A stretch of 64,000 bases of DNA from positions 19,591 through 83,590 of the forward strand of contig CBFIAU010000011.1 in NCBI GenBank assembly GCA_965660675.1, given 5' to 3'. Of the stretch, positions 15,455-24,906 are shown in pieces. This DNA is from UBA12202 sp002691725 (GTDB lineage Bacteria > Pseudomonadota > Alphaproteobacteria > Puniceispirillales > UBA1172). Each line of letters begins with the position of its first letter. Position 1 is the stretch's first letter. Position numbers and translations under genes: made by a program. The notes under the pieces are model-generated. The model was not told the origin of the DNA. It ran no database searches and saw nothing but the letters and a program-made list of their open reading frames with translations.

Positions 15455-18253
15455 ATGACCGCATTCCCCCCCTTGCAACTGGCTGCGATTATGCCAATGC
15501 CAGATCATGTTATCTGGGTTGGAGCCGATGGTGATATTGAGCAAATTAGCCATAAGGACGCTGGCGATAGGCTGGATCATGAACCTGTTCTGTTTTGTCA
15601 TCGGCGCTGGACGATGAGCAAGCTGAAATATAATCAAGACCGGTTATCAGGATTAGATTTGCTCGAATTATATGCCTTTGTTCACCCTGCCCGATTTGCT
15701 GTGCCAACCGCAACCGGATTAGCGACAGCTCTTGGCCTGACCAGATATGAAGATGCCGAAGATCAGACAATATTAATGCCTGTCATAGCCAACAGCCTAA
15801 TAGAACAAATCAGCGCTTGGCCCGAAGACCAGCGAGATATTGCTATTTCCATTGCGCGCTTTATGGCATCAGGAGGCTGGGGGTGGGCGCCGATGGTACT
15901 TAATGCGTGCGGCCACAATATGCCTGCCGCCGCGCCGCCACAAAGCCGCGATGCCGCGATCTGGACAAGGCTGGATGAAACCCCCGATTATGGCACACCG
16001 CCACCTGCCGGGGTGAAGCCCGTCGCGGCAAAAGACATGCAAGCGCGGCTCAAGCATATGTTGGGCGGAAGGCGCGTTCGTGATGGCCAAATGGCCTATG
16101 CAGATAGCTTACTGCCAGCCTTTGATCCGCCTTCAAAGCAAGCCAGTGATACGGCTGATGCGGACGCAAATCATAAGGGCAATCCGCATGTCATCATGGC
16201 TGAGGCAGGAACAGGAACTGGCAAAACCCTTGGTTATCTAGCCCCAGCTTCGGTCTGGGCAGAACATAATATGGCGCCAGTTTGGGTGTCAACATATACG
16301 CGCAGTCTGCAGCATCAGATTGAAACCGAAATGGGGCGTTTATACGCTGATCCAGCAGAAAGAGAAAACCGTATCGTCATCAGGAAGGGCCGTGAGAACT
16401 ATCTTTGTCTGCTTAATCTGGAAGATGCCTTAAATGCTGCCTCAGCAACGCCTCGCAATGCTATCGGGCTGGGCTTGATGGCGCGATGGGCAGAAGCCAG
16501 TGGCGATGGCGATCTGACAGGATCAAAGTTTCCGGCCTGGCTGACAGACTTATTTGGATATGGACTGACGCTAGGGCTTTCTGATCGCCGCGGGGAATGT
16601 ATCCATTCTGCCTGTTTCCATTATCAGAAATGTTATGTTGAAAAAAACCGCGCCCGCGCCAGCATCAGTGATATCGTTATCGCCAATCATGCGCTTGTGA
16701 TGATCAATGGCGTGATGAATAAACTAGCCCCACAGCCAGATGGACAACGCATTAGCCGCTATGTATTTGATGAAGGTCATCATATCTTTGATGCTGCGGA
16801 TAGTGCTTTTGCTGCTGCCCTTAGTGGAGCGGAGACGGCTGATATGCGGCGCTGGATTAGAGGCGCAGAACAAAGCCGTGGCAATCGCCGGCAACGCGGG
16901 ATACGGCAACGCTTAGGTGATCTGCTGGAGGCGGGAAGCCCGGCTATGGACGATCTGGAACAGGCCTTCAAAGCGGCTAGCCTATTACCGGCAACGGGCT
17001 GGCGAAAACGGCTTACAGATGGTGAACCTCACGGTATTATTGAGGAGTTTTTTTATCATGTCCGGCAGGTGATTTACGATCGCATTGATCAACCAGAAAG
17101 CCTTTATAGCCTTGAGGCACAGCTGCACCCCATTGACTCAAGATTAGCGCCATTAATTGCCCCATTGCGGCAAGCTCTGGCCGAAGTCGCCATGCCGTTA
17201 ATGCGGCTTGCCGAACGGCTTAAAAGCAAACTCGCTGATGAAAGCGAGACTCTGGATACATCAGCACGGCAACGGCTGGAAGGCTCGGTGCGAGGATTAG
17301 TAAGCCGGGCGTCGGGGCCATTGGCGGCATGGATTGATCTGCTTGATGGAATTAGCAATGGCGGCGCGGATGGCTTTGTTGACTGGATGGAGGCGACGCG
17401 CCGCATGGGTGAAGATACGGATATCGGTATCCACCGGCACTGGGTTGACCCATCACAGCCTTTTCATGATCATGTCCTGGCGCCATCTAAAGGTGCTATC
17501 ATCACATCAGCGACCTTGACTGACCGCACAGACCCGCATCATGATCAGCCTGATGAAGCGGCATGGAATATGGCTAAGCGTTTAACCGGCGTAAGCTATC
17601 TTGATCAGCCGCCACAACTTATCTCTGTTGCCTCGCCGTTTGATTACGCCGAACAAGCGCGGGTTTTTGTTATCAGTGATTGTGACCGCAATGATCTGCG
17701 CCAGACGATTGCCGCTATGTCGACATTGATGCTAGCCGCAAATGGTGGCGCGCTTGGGCTATTCACCGCGATTAGTCGGCTGAAAGCGGTTTATCCTGAT
17801 CTCTCGCATGAGCTGAGCGAAGCGGGATTTCCACTTTATGCACAGCATATCGATGCCATGAACTTAAACACCTTGTTGCAGATTTTCAGAGCTGACCCAG
17901 CATCTTGCTTGCTCGGAACAGATGCTGTCCGAGATGGCTTGGATGTGCCGGGGGAGGCGCTTCGGCTTATTCTGTTTGATCGGGTGCCATGGCCACGGCC
18001 TGATATGCTGTTCAAAGCCCGGGCTAGTGTTTTTGGTCGGGAAGCATGGACAGATCGCCTAACCCGCATGAAGTTACGACAAGCCTTTGGTCGCCTGATC
18101 CGCCGTGAGACCGATAAAGGCGTGTTTGTTATGCTTGATAGCCGCCTGCCAACACGGCTGACCAGCGCCTTTCCAGCTGGAACACCGGTTATCCGATGCG
18201 GCTTAGCCGAGGCCATAAAACAGACTAAATCTTTTCTGGCAGACTTATCTTAG
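15455..18253 (+). CDS. DinG-like ATP-dependent DNA helicase (XPD family)
   Basis: A 932-residue superfamily 2 helicase. Walker A is AEAGTGTGKTLGYLAP, and the DEAH-like box is FDEGHHIFD. Four candidate cysteines for an iron-sulfur cluster are C of ENYLCLL, then C of GECIHSACFHYQKC (three). Helicase C-terminal motifs include LGTDAVRDGLDVPGEALRLILFDRVPWPRPD and RQAFGRLIRRETDKG. The first about 200 residues, before Walker A, contain an N-terminal region of uncertain role. DinG-type enzymes unwind 5' to 3' and act on R-loops or G-quadruplexes in repair; the exact substrate here is not known. No strong ribosome binding site is visible before the ATG. Confidence 0.85.
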   Translation: MTAFPPLQLAAIMPMPDHVIWVGADGDIEQISHKDAGDRLDHEPVLFCHRRWTMSKLKYNQDRLSGLDLLELYAFVHPARFAVPTATGLATALGLTRYEDAEDQTILMPVIANSLIEQISAWPEDQRDIAISIARFMASGGWGWAPMVLNACGHNMPAAAPPQSRDAAIWTRLDETPDYGTPPPAGVKPVAAKDMQARLKHMLGGRRVRDGQMAYADSLLPAFDPPSKQASDTADADANHKGNPHVIMAEAGTGTGKTLGYLAPASVWAEHNMAPVWVSTYTRSLQHQIETEMGRLYADPAERENRIVIRKGRENYLCLLNLEDALNAASATPRNAIGLGLMARWAEASGDGDLTGSKFPAWLTDLFGYGLTLGLSDRRGECIHSACFHYQKCYVEKNRARASISDIVIANHALVMINGVMNKLAPQPDGQRISRYVFDEGHHIFDAADSAFAAALSGAETADMRRWIRGAEQSRGNRRQRGIRQRLGDLLEAGSPAMDDLEQAFKAASLLPATGWRKRLTDGEPHGIIEEFFYHVRQVIYDRIDQPESLYSLEAQLHPIDSRLAPLIAPLRQALAEVAMPLMRLAERLKSKLADESETLDTSARQRLEGSVRGLVSRASGPLAAWIDLLDGISNGGADGFVDWMEATRRMGEDTDIGIHRHWVDPSQPFHDHVLAPSKGAIITSATLTDRTDPHHDQPDEAAWNMAKRLTGVSYLDQPPQLISVASPFDYAEQARVFVISDCDRNDLRQTIAAMSTLMLAANGGALGLFTAISRLKAVYPDLSHELSEAGFPLYAQHIDAMNLNTLLQIFRADPASCLLGTDAVRDGLDVPGEALRLILFDRVPWPRPDMLFKARASVFGREAWTDRLTRMKLRQAFGRLIRRETDKGVFVMLDSRLPTRLTSAFPAGTPVIRCGLAEAIKQTKSFLADLS

Positions 18254-18271
18254 CAAAAGAATAAAGCGCAA

Positions 18272-18297
18272 AAAAGCCGGGGATAACCCCGGCTTTT
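18272..18297. terminator. Bidirectional rho-independent terminator
   Basis: Perfect 11-base stem AAAAGCCGGGG / CCCCGGCTTTT around an ATAA loop. The stem's own A and T ends give a T-run on either strand, so it can terminate both the helicase gene and the convergent groEL. Confidence 0.92.
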
Positions 18298-18323
18298 CGT
18301 ATACATATATAAGGTGTGGGTTA

Positions 18324-19973
18324 TTAGAAGCCCATGCCACCCATACCGCCCATGCCGCCCATATCAGGAGCAGGAGCCGCAGGAGCTTTAGGTTCAGGCA
18401 ATTCGCTGACCATGGCTTCTGTCGTGATCAGCAGACCAGCTACCGACGCGGCGTTCTGAACAGCTGAACGAACGACTTTAGTTGGGTCAATGACACCTGC
18501 CTTGATCAGGTCTTCAAACTTCCCTGACTGGGCGTTGTAGCCATTTGTTGCCGACTTGTCTTCGACTAGCTTGCCAACAATTACAGCACCATCACCACCA
18601 GCATTATCGGCAATCTGGCGAGCAGGTGACTGAATAGCCCGGCGGACGATATTAATGCCAACATTCTGGTCATCATTTTCGCCTTCCAGCTTTTCAAGAA
18701 CACGCATTGATTTAACCAATGCAGCACCACCACCAGGGACAATGCCTTCTTCAACAGCCGCGCGTGTCGCATGCATCGCATCATCAACACGATCCTTACG
18801 CTCTTTCACTTCGACTTCTGTTGCACCACCAACTTTGATCACGGCAACACCGCCAGCCAGTTTAGCCAGCCGTTCTTGCAGTTTTTCACGATCATAGTCA
18901 GATGTTGTTTCATCGGCCTGCGCTCTGATCTGGTTACAACGTGCTTCGATTTCCTTGCGCTTGCCAGCACCATCAACAATTGTTGTTGTCTCTTTGGTAA
19001 TCTCAACCCGCTTAGCTGTGCCAAGCATATCAAGCGTTACCGCATCAAGCGTGATACCAACGTCTTCGGAAATGACAGTACCGTTGGTCAGGATAGCAAT
19101 ATCCTCAAGCATGGCCTTACGGCGATCACCAAAACCAGGCGCCTTAACAGCCGCAACTTTGAGACCAGCACGCAGACGGTTCACAACCAAAGTTGCCAAT
19201 GCTTCGCCTTCGATATCTTCGGCAATGATCAGAAGCGGCTTGCCTGACTGCACAACCTTTTCAAGAATAGGCAGCATGTCTTGCAAGTTAGTCAGCTTCT
19301 TTTCATGGATAAGGATATATGGGGTTTCCATTTCGGCACGCATCTTTTCACCGTCAGTGATGAAATATGGTGATAGATAGCCACGATCAAACTGCATGCC
19401 TTCAACAACATCCAGTTCAGTTTCCAAGCTCTTTGCTTCTTCAACAGTGATGACGCCTTCGTTGCCTACACGTTCCATTGCTTTAGCAATCATTTCACCA
19501 ATTTCGCTTTCGCCATTGGCAGAGATTGTACCAACCTGAGCAACTTCGTCAGATTTGGAGATTTTCTTGGATTGCTTCTGGAGGTTTTGAACAATCTTTT
19601 CAACCGCAAGATCAATCCCGCGCTTGAGGTCCATCGGGTTCATGCCAGCAGCAACCGCCTTAGCGCCTTCTTGAGCGATAGACTGTGCGAGAACAGTTGC
19701 TGTTGTGGTGCCGTCACCAGCCATATCATTGGCTTTTGATGCGACTTCGCGCACCATTTGAGCACCCATATTTTCAAACTTATCCTTAAGCTCAATATCC
19801 TTAGCAACGGTAACACCGTCCTTCGTGATGCGAGGGGCACCAAACGATTTATCAAGAACAACGTTACGGCCTTTAGGACCTAGCGTGACCTTGACAGCGT
19901 TAGCAAGAATATCAACGCCTTTCATCATTTTCTGGCGCGCATCTGAGCCAAATTTTACATCTTTAGCAGCCAT
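18324..19973 (-). CDS. groEL: Chaperonin GroEL (60 kDa)
   Basis: Cpn60 chaperonin, 549 residues, folding proteins in the cytoplasm with GroES. It starts MAAKDVKFGSDARQKMMKGVD and has LGPKGRNVVLDKSFG, the ATPase motif GDGTTTATVLAQ, the apical domain with EGMQFDRGYLSPYF, and the C-terminal GGMGGMGGMGF tail. It is downstream of groES after a 116-base gap that includes a 13-base tandem duplication. Transcription is presumably from the CIRCE-controlled promoter ahead of groES. Confidence 0.99.
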   Translation of the reverse strand: MAAKDVKFGSDARQKMMKGVDILANAVKVTLGPKGRNVVLDKSFGAPRITKDGVTVAKDIELKDKFENMGAQMVREVASKANDMAGDGTTTATVLAQSIAQEGAKAVAAGMNPMDLKRGIDLAVEKIVQNLQKQSKKISKSDEVAQVGTISANGESEIGEMIAKAMERVGNEGVITVEEAKSLETELDVVEGMQFDRGYLSPYFITDGEKMRAEMETPYILIHEKKLTNLQDMLPILEKVVQSGKPLLIIAEDIEGEALATLVVNRLRAGLKVAAVKAPGFGDRRKAMLEDIAILTNGTVISEDVGITLDAVTLDMLGTAKRVEITKETTTIVDGAGKRKEIEARCNQIRAQADETTSDYDREKLQERLAKLAGGVAVIKVGGATEVEVKERKDRVDDAMHATRAAVEEGIVPGGGAALVKSMRVLEKLEGENDDQNVGINIVRRAIQSPARQIADNAGGDGAVIVGKLVEDKSATNGYNAQSGKFEDLIKAGVIDPTKVVRSAVQNAASVAGLLITTEAMVSELPEPKAPAAPAPDMGGMGGMGGMGF

Positions 19974-20050
19974 GGTTAAAACCTTTCATGTCTTTCTGCA
20001 TTATAACTTCCGTGTTAAGTGGGGTCGTCAGGGGTATTCCTTTGGTAATA

Positions 20051-20076
20051 TCTCTATGAGATGTCTCTATGAGATG
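20051..20076 (-). repeat. Perfect 13-base tandem duplication between groES and groEL
   Basis: TCTCTATGAGATG occurs twice head to tail (20051-20063 and 20064-20076). Each unit contains the near-palindrome TCTCTATGAGA, and the pair sits just after the groES stop. Confidence 0.85.
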
Positions 20077-20089
20077 TTTTAAAGGAAAT

Positions 20090-20377
20090 TTATGCCATGA
20101 CGCCAAGAATGTCTGATTCACGCATGATCAAATATTCAGTACCGTCGATTTTTACTTCGGTGCCAGAATATTTGCCAAACAGAACAGAATCACCTGTTTT
20201 AACATCTAATTCTACCAGTTTGCCGGTTTCATCACGGCTACCTGCACCAACAGCTTTGACAACACCCTGCATAGGCTTTTCTTTAGCGGTATCAGGAATG
20301 ATAATGCCGCTAGCCGTTTTGGTTTCCTGTTCTACGCGCTCAACTAGAACGCGATCATGAAGTGGCCTGAATTTCAT
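20090..20377 (-). CDS. groES: Co-chaperonin GroES (10 kDa)
   Basis: Lid protein of the chaperonin, 95 residues, beginning MKFRPLHDRVLVERVEQE, with the mobile loop (TKTASGIIIPD) and the conserved C-terminal region YLIMRESDILGVMA. A GAGGAGAG ribosome binding site lies upstream. It is the first gene of the groES-groEL operon, directly downstream of a CIRCE element and a sigma-70-like promoter. Confidence 0.98.
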   Translation of the reverse strand: MKFRPLHDRVLVERVEQETKTASGIIIPDTAKEKPMQGVVKAVGAGSRDETGKLVELDVKTGDSVLFGKYSGTEVKIDGTEYLIMRESDILGVMA

Positions 20378-20423
20378 GCCAGTCTCTCCTCATCATTTAT
20401 ATCAAATAAGCGTTTTGCTTAAA

Positions 20424-20450
20424 CTAGCACTCTCATCATGACAGTGCTAA
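20424..20450 (-). promoter_or_regulatory. CIRCE operator (HrcA binding site)
   Basis: A 9-9-9 inverted repeat, cTAGCACTC - nine bases - cAGTGCTAA on the plus strand, with one mismatch in each arm relative to the TTAGCACTC/GAGTGCTAA consensus. It lies 47 to 73 bases upstream of the groES start, as expected for heat-shock control by the HrcA repressor. hrcA itself is not in the window. Confidence 0.93.
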
Positions 20451-20464
20451 CCTACGTTGTGAGA

Positions 20465-20493
20465 CATATGGGCATAGATGCTATCGCTGTCAA
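20465..20493 (-). promoter_or_regulatory. Candidate groESL promoter
   Basis: On the minus strand a perfect TTGACA (20488-20493) is followed after 17 bases by CATATG (20465-20470), with the CIRCE element immediately downstream. The -35 is strong; the -10 is only a partial match to TATAAT. Confidence 0.5.
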
Positions 20494-20630
20494 GATAATT
20501 CAAATATTTTATCAATAATTTCATATGCGCGTTGATCTGCCACGCCCTTGGCTATTGTCTTCTGCTTGGCAAGCCGCTAACGGTTTCTTAATTAAACGTG
20601 AGGTTACCATGTCTGAAAGTTTGTTATTTT

Positions 20631-21665
20631 ATGGATAGATCAGCTAACCCATCCGTCATCATCTGGCTAGCAGGTGTTGCTATTATGGTGTTTGTGATGA
20701 TTGCTATTGGCGGCATCACAAGGCTGACCGATAGCGGGCTATCTATGGTGGAATGGCGGCCATTGATTGGGACTTTGCCGCCATTAACTGAGGCAGAATG
20801 GCTAAGGGTTTTCACGCTTTATCAGCAATCACCCGAATATCAGAAAATCAATGCCGGGATGGATTTATCAGCGTTTAAGTGGATATTTTTTTGGGAATAT
20901 CTACATCGCTTATTTGGCCGCATGATCGGATTAGTGTTCATCCTACCCTTAATCTGGTTTGCCCTCAGTCGGCAATTGCCCGATGGATATGGCAGGCGGT
21001 TTTTGATCTTGCTTGGTCTGGGCGCAACCCAAGGCGTTGTCGGCTGGTGGATGGTAAAATCTGGATTAGTCGATGATCCTTATGTATCCGCCTACCGTCT
21101 GGCCACCCATCTTGGAATTGCGTTAACAATATTAGGGGTTCTGGTATGGACAATTGCTGATTTGATGCATGGCCGTGCCGCGCTGCCCCGTGGGCATATA
21201 GCAGGTGTCATTGGTATCTTGGCCCTGACGATTGTTGCTGGGGCTTTTGTTGCCGGAATGAATGCTGGCTTGATCTATAATGAATATCCACTCATGGGCG
21301 GAAAATTGGTGCCAATTGAATATGGGTTTTATGGTTTTATGGACCCGTTCGAGAACCCAGCTTCTGCGCAGTTTCATCACCGCTGGATTGCCGTGCTAGC
21401 GGTGCTTGGCGTCTTCAGTCTCTACATGAGAGCGCGGAAAACCAGCCGCAACGGGGCTAACCTCAGGCTATCCTCAAACATGATGATGCTTGCCGTGGGG
21501 GCGCAATTTGTGCTTGGCATCGCAACCTTGCTTTACCAGGTTCCTGTCAGCTTAGGCACTCTCCACCAAGCTGGAGCAGCGTTTCTTCTGATCACTGTGA
21601 TATGGGTCTCACATGGTCTGATGGGGCAAATGCATCATAAGACCATAATAAGTATGCGCGTTTAG
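20631..21665 (+). CDS. ctaA: Heme A synthase (COX15/CtaA)
   Basis: Inner-membrane enzyme that hydroxylates heme O to make heme A for aa3-type cytochrome oxidase. From the ATG at 20631 it has 344 residues and eight hydrophobic segments. Signatures are GGITRLTDSGLSMVEWRP and the conserved histidines in FWEYLHRLFGR, YRLATHLGIAL, FHHRWIAVLA and LGTLHQAGAAF. A GTG at 20598 is in frame but adds an uncharacteristic LPCLKVCYF stretch, so I prefer 20631. Its stop lies in a 19-base tandem duplication shared with the convergent aspS end. Confidence 0.93.
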   Translation: MDRSANPSVIIWLAGVAIMVFVMIAIGGITRLTDSGLSMVEWRPLIGTLPPLTEAEWLRVFTLYQQSPEYQKINAGMDLSAFKWIFFWEYLHRLFGRMIGLVFILPLIWFALSRQLPDGYGRRFLILLGLGATQGVVGWWMVKSGLVDDPYVSAYRLATHLGIALTILGVLVWTIADLMHGRAALPRGHIAGVIGILALTIVAGAFVAGMNAGLIYNEYPLMGGKLVPIEYGFYGFMDPFENPASAQFHHRWIAVLAVLGVFSLYMRARKTSRNGANLRLSSNMMMLAVGAQFVLGIATLLYQVPVSLGTLHQAGAAFLLITVIWVSHGLMGQMHHKTIISMRV

Positions 21666-21684
21666 AATAAGTATGCGCGTCTAG
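21647..21684. repeat. 19-base tandem duplication at the ctaA/aspS convergent ends
   Basis: AATAAGTATGCGCGTTTAG (21647-21665) and AATAAGTATGCGCGTCTAG (21666-21684) differ at one base. The first copy supplies the TAG stop of ctaA; the second copy, read on the other strand, contains the TAG stop of aspS. Confidence 0.88.
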
Positions 21685-23450
21685 CCAGCTGGCTTGATCG
21701 GTAATTGCTTTCTGATATGTAGTTCGGTCAGCTGTTTATCATCAACCTCAGACGGCGCACCCATCATTAAGTCTTCGGCTTTACCGTTCATCGGGAACAA
21801 AATAATCTCACGAATATTTGGCTCATTCGCTATCAGCATGACAATGCGATCAATCCCGGGAGCAATGCCGCCATGCGGAGGCGCGCCATAACGAAACGCA
21901 TTGATCATGCCAGGGAATTTATTGTCAACAACCTCAGGCCCGTAGCCAGCAATCTCAAAAGCCCGATACATCACCTCAGGCAGATGATTTCGAATAGCGC
22001 CAGAAGATAACTCAATGCCATTACAGACAAGGTCATATTGCCATGCCTTAATGTCAAGCGGGGCCATCGTGTTTAATGCCTCAAGCCCACCTTGCGGCAT
22101 GGAAAATGGATTATGTGAAAAGGCAATCTCGCCAGTGACACTATCTTTTTCAAACATTGGAAAGTCGACAATCCAGCAAAAATGATAGCCATCAGCAATC
22201 ATTTGTTTTTCTTGGCCAATGCGAACGCGCGCTTTACCAGCCAGAGCAGCGGCATCATCGGCGGCGGCGCAAGCAAAGAATAACGCATCACCATCCTTTA
22301 GTCCCATTTCATCACGCAAGGCAAAAGCGGCGTCATCACCAAGTGCTTTCGCCACCGGGCCACGAGCTTCGCCATCACCAAAAATAATGTACCCCATGCC
22401 GGGTGCGCCTTCGCCTTGCGCCCAGCTATTCATCTTGTCAGCAAAGGCGCGGCTACCGCACCCAGGCCCCGGTATGGCACGGACAACAGAGCCATTAGCG
22501 ACAGCCTTAGCAAAAATGCTAAATCCTGATGAGCGGAAATGTTCCGTCACATCAGCAATCTCAAGAGGGATCCGTAAATCAGGTTTATCAGTGCCATATT
22601 TGAGCATGGATGAGGCAAAGCTGATGCGCGTGAATGGCGCGGTAATATCTTTATCCGTAAACTCATTAAAAACGCCAGCAATAACCGGTTCGACCGCAGC
22701 AAATACATCATCCTGTTCAACAAAGCTCATCTCAAGGTCAAGCTGATAGAACTCACCAGGGCTTCTATCGGCGCGGCTATCTTCGTCACGGAAACACGGA
22801 GCGATTTGAAAATATCTGTCAAAGCCTGAAACCATGATCAGCTGTTTGAATTGCTGAGGGGCTTGCGGCAGCGCATAAAACTTGCCGGGGTGAAGCCGTG
22901 ATGCAACCAGAAAGTCACGCGCACCCTCAGGTGATGATGCTGTTAGGATAGGCGTCTGAAACTCCGTAAATCCCTGATCAACCATGCGCTGACGAATAGA
23001 TTGAATAATCTGCGCCCGTAGAATCATATTTTGATGTGGCCGCGCCCGGCGCAAATCCAGATACCGATAGCGCAGGCGCGTTTCTTCACCAGCATCTTCG
23101 TCTGAGTTTACTTGAAGCGGCAGAACATCAGCATGGGATAAGACTTCAAATTGCTCAATCCGAACCTCTATCTGACCTGTTGGCAGGTTAGGATTGATGG
23201 TGTCAGCTTCGCGCTGAACGACCTTGCCTTTGATGCGAACAACCGATTCGACACGAGTGTCCTCGACTTGTGCAAAACTCGTATCAGAGCTATCCGCCAC
23301 ACATTGCGTAATGCCATAATGATCGCGCAGATCAACAAATAATAACTGGCCGTGATCACGCTTGCGGTTGATCCATCCAGACAGCATGACCGTTGATCCA
23401 ACATCAGCAGTGGTTAAGGCTTCACACGTATGGGTGCGGTAGGCGTTCAT
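21681..23450 (-). CDS. aspS: Aspartyl-tRNA synthetase
   Basis: Class IIb synthetase of 589 residues. It has the N-terminal OB-fold anticodon-binding domain (about 1 to 110: SGWINRKRDHGQLLFVDLRDHYG), motif 2 with FRDEDSRADRSPGEFYQLD, the bacterial GAD insertion domain, and motif 3 in GGIAPGIDRIVM. It starts MNAYRTHTCEAL and is complete. It converges with ctaA. Whether it is the discriminating or the non-discriminating type that also charges tRNA-Asn cannot be decided without the rest of the genome. Confidence 0.97.
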   Translation of the reverse strand: MNAYRTHTCEALTTADVGSTVMLSGWINRKRDHGQLLFVDLRDHYGITQCVADSSDTSFAQVEDTRVESVVRIKGKVVQREADTINPNLPTGQIEVRIEQFEVLSHADVLPLQVNSDEDAGEETRLRYRYLDLRRARPHQNMILRAQIIQSIRQRMVDQGFTEFQTPILTASSPEGARDFLVASRLHPGKFYALPQAPQQFKQLIMVSGFDRYFQIAPCFRDEDSRADRSPGEFYQLDLEMSFVEQDDVFAAVEPVIAGVFNEFTDKDITAPFTRISFASSMLKYGTDKPDLRIPLEIADVTEHFRSSGFSIFAKAVANGSVVRAIPGPGCGSRAFADKMNSWAQGEGAPGMGYIIFGDGEARGPVAKALGDDAAFALRDEMGLKDGDALFFACAAADDAAALAGKARVRIGQEKQMIADGYHFCWIVDFPMFEKDSVTGEIAFSHNPFSMPQGGLEALNTMAPLDIKAWQYDLVCNGIELSSGAIRNHLPEVMYRAFEIAGYGPEVVDNKFPGMINAFRYGAPPHGGIAPGIDRIVMLIANEPNIREIILFPMNGKAEDLMMGAPSEVDDKQLTELHIRKQLPIKPAG

Positions 23451-23581
23451 CTCAAATCTCCGCTAGCGGCTGTTAGGCGTTACGCCCTTATCTATCGTGA
23501 GGAAGGCAAGTCATGCAAGTGATTTTGCATGAAAACATGGATTTGCCGCTTCACAGTGCCAATATGCCGGGGAAGATGCCT

Positions 23582-24598
23582 TTATTTGCGGCGGCGGCGG
23601 CGAGGGGCTTTATCGGCTGATGGTTGCTCAGGAACATGCTTCCAAGGCTTGCCTAGAACGGCTTCCAGTCTGGCTTCATCAACCGGGATTGTACCGGCAT
23701 CCACATCTCTCGGTTGATCAAGCGCCTGCCGCATGGCGTGAATATGTTCAGGGCTGGTGCCGCAACATCCACCAATAATCTGAACCCCCGCATCACGGGC
23801 GAGAACCGCATATTTAGCCATTAATTCCGGCGTCCCGTGATAATGTATTTTGCCTTCAATATATTCGGGAATACCGCAATTGCCTTTGGCAATTCGCATG
23901 ACGCTATCGGCAGGCTGCATAGCCATCACCGAATGCATTAATTCAGCTGGGCCAATGCCGCAATTCGCGCCAACCGCAACAACGCCTTTCTTACTGATCT
24001 GCTCAGCAAATTTAGCTGGATCAACACCCATCATCGACTTTCCTGCCGTGTCAAAAGTCATGGTTGCGGCCACCGGCAAGCCTGTTTTATGCGCCGCATC
24101 TAAGGCGGCATAAACCTCATCAAAAGATGATATTGTTTCAATCCAGAGCATATCAACACCGCCTTCGGCCAGCGCCTCAGCCTGTTCGGTAAACGCCGCG
24201 ACCGCATCATCATGAGTCAACATGCCAAGCGGCGTAAACAGCTCACCCGTTGGCCCCATGGAACCTGCTACAACAATCTCACGGCCTGTCGCCGCATGAT
24301 GCTGAGCCGCCGTCTGCCGCGCCAGTTTTGCAGCAGCGATATTCAATGCCCTGACCTGATCCTCAGCGTGATGCAATTTGAGCCGATAGCTGGTGCCGCC
24401 AAATGTATTTGTCAGAATGACATCCGATCCGGCCGATATAAATCGGTCATGCAAGCCGGCAACAAGCTCCGGCTTTTCAAGTGACCATAATTCAGGGGGA
24501 TATCCCGTTTCGAGACCGAGCTGAAAATAATTTGTACCGGTGGCGCCATCAGCCAAGACAAAGCCTTGCTTTTGCAAAATGCGCTCTAGAATAAACAT
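23582..24598 (-). CDS. Homocysteine S-methyltransferase (betaine-homocysteine type)
   Basis: A 338-residue single-domain homocysteine S-methyltransferase. It has LADGATGTNYFQLGL, SDVILTNTFGGTS, GSMGPTG, GANCGIGP and GGCCGTSPEH; the last two provide the three zinc-binding cysteines that activate homocysteine. Cobalamin and folate domains of full MetH are absent. It most resembles the alphaproteobacterial betaine-homocysteine methyltransferase group, so glycine betaine is the likely methyl donor, though donor choice is inferred. The C-terminus ends in an Arg-rich tail, APRRRRRK. The DUF1289 gene sits 21 bases upstream and is probably cotranscribed. Confidence 0.82.
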   Translation of the reverse strand: MFILERILQKQGFVLADGATGTNYFQLGLETGYPPELWSLEKPELVAGLHDRFISAGSDVILTNTFGGTSYRLKLHHAEDQVRALNIAAAKLARQTAAQHHAATGREIVVAGSMGPTGELFTPLGMLTHDDAVAAFTEQAEALAEGGVDMLWIETISSFDEVYAALDAAHKTGLPVAATMTFDTAGKSMMGVDPAKFAEQISKKGVVAVGANCGIGPAELMHSVMAMQPADSVMRIAKGNCGIPEYIEGKIHYHGTPELMAKYAVLARDAGVQIIGGCCGTSPEHIHAMRQALDQPRDVDAGTIPVDEARLEAVLGKPWKHVPEQPSADKAPRRRRRK

Positions 24599-24619
24599 GC
24601 CTATTCCCCTTATTTAGAT

Positions 24620-24835
24620 TTAGGCACGGCTCCGTCGTCGTGATCGGCGACTTCTGCCTGTTGCTTCAGATTGGCGGTCATGTAATGTGTGAATAAGGTC
24701 TCTTTGCTCATCCCATGTCAGACTGCGCCAAGACGCGATTTCTGCCCGTGAGCGATAACACCCAACACATAATCCACTGGCAGGATCAATTTGGCAAATA
24801 CTAATACACGGAGAAGGTAATTGTTCCGTTTTCAT
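24620..24835 (-). CDS. DUF1289 family protein
   Basis: A 71-residue protein with four cysteines, CISICQIDPASGLCVGC, in the pattern of DUF1289 (a small likely metal-binding domain), followed by YRSRAEIASWRSLTWDEQRDLI. The tail is very Arg- and Ser-rich, ending RSRRSRRRSRA. The family's function is unknown to me; an Fe-S or zinc site is inferred from the cysteines. It is closely upstream of the homocysteine methyltransferase gene. Confidence 0.85.
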   Translation of the reverse strand: MKTEQLPSPCISICQIDPASGLCVGCYRSRAEIASWRSLTWDEQRDLIHTLHDRQSEATGRSRRSRRRSRA

Positions 24836-24906
24836 GCCACACCCAATCCCTGTTAGGAGCGTTATAGATTAATATTCAGTCGCAATTGGTAGATTTAGCC
24901 AAGACG

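Noticed and set aside
18771..19247. 158-residue frame on the plus strand
   Set aside because: Antisense shadow of groEL with cysteine-rich, phenylalanine-rich low-likelihood sequence.
20609..20636. ATG at 20609 as the ctaA start
   Set aside because: It is in another frame and stops after nine codons (MSESLLFYG).
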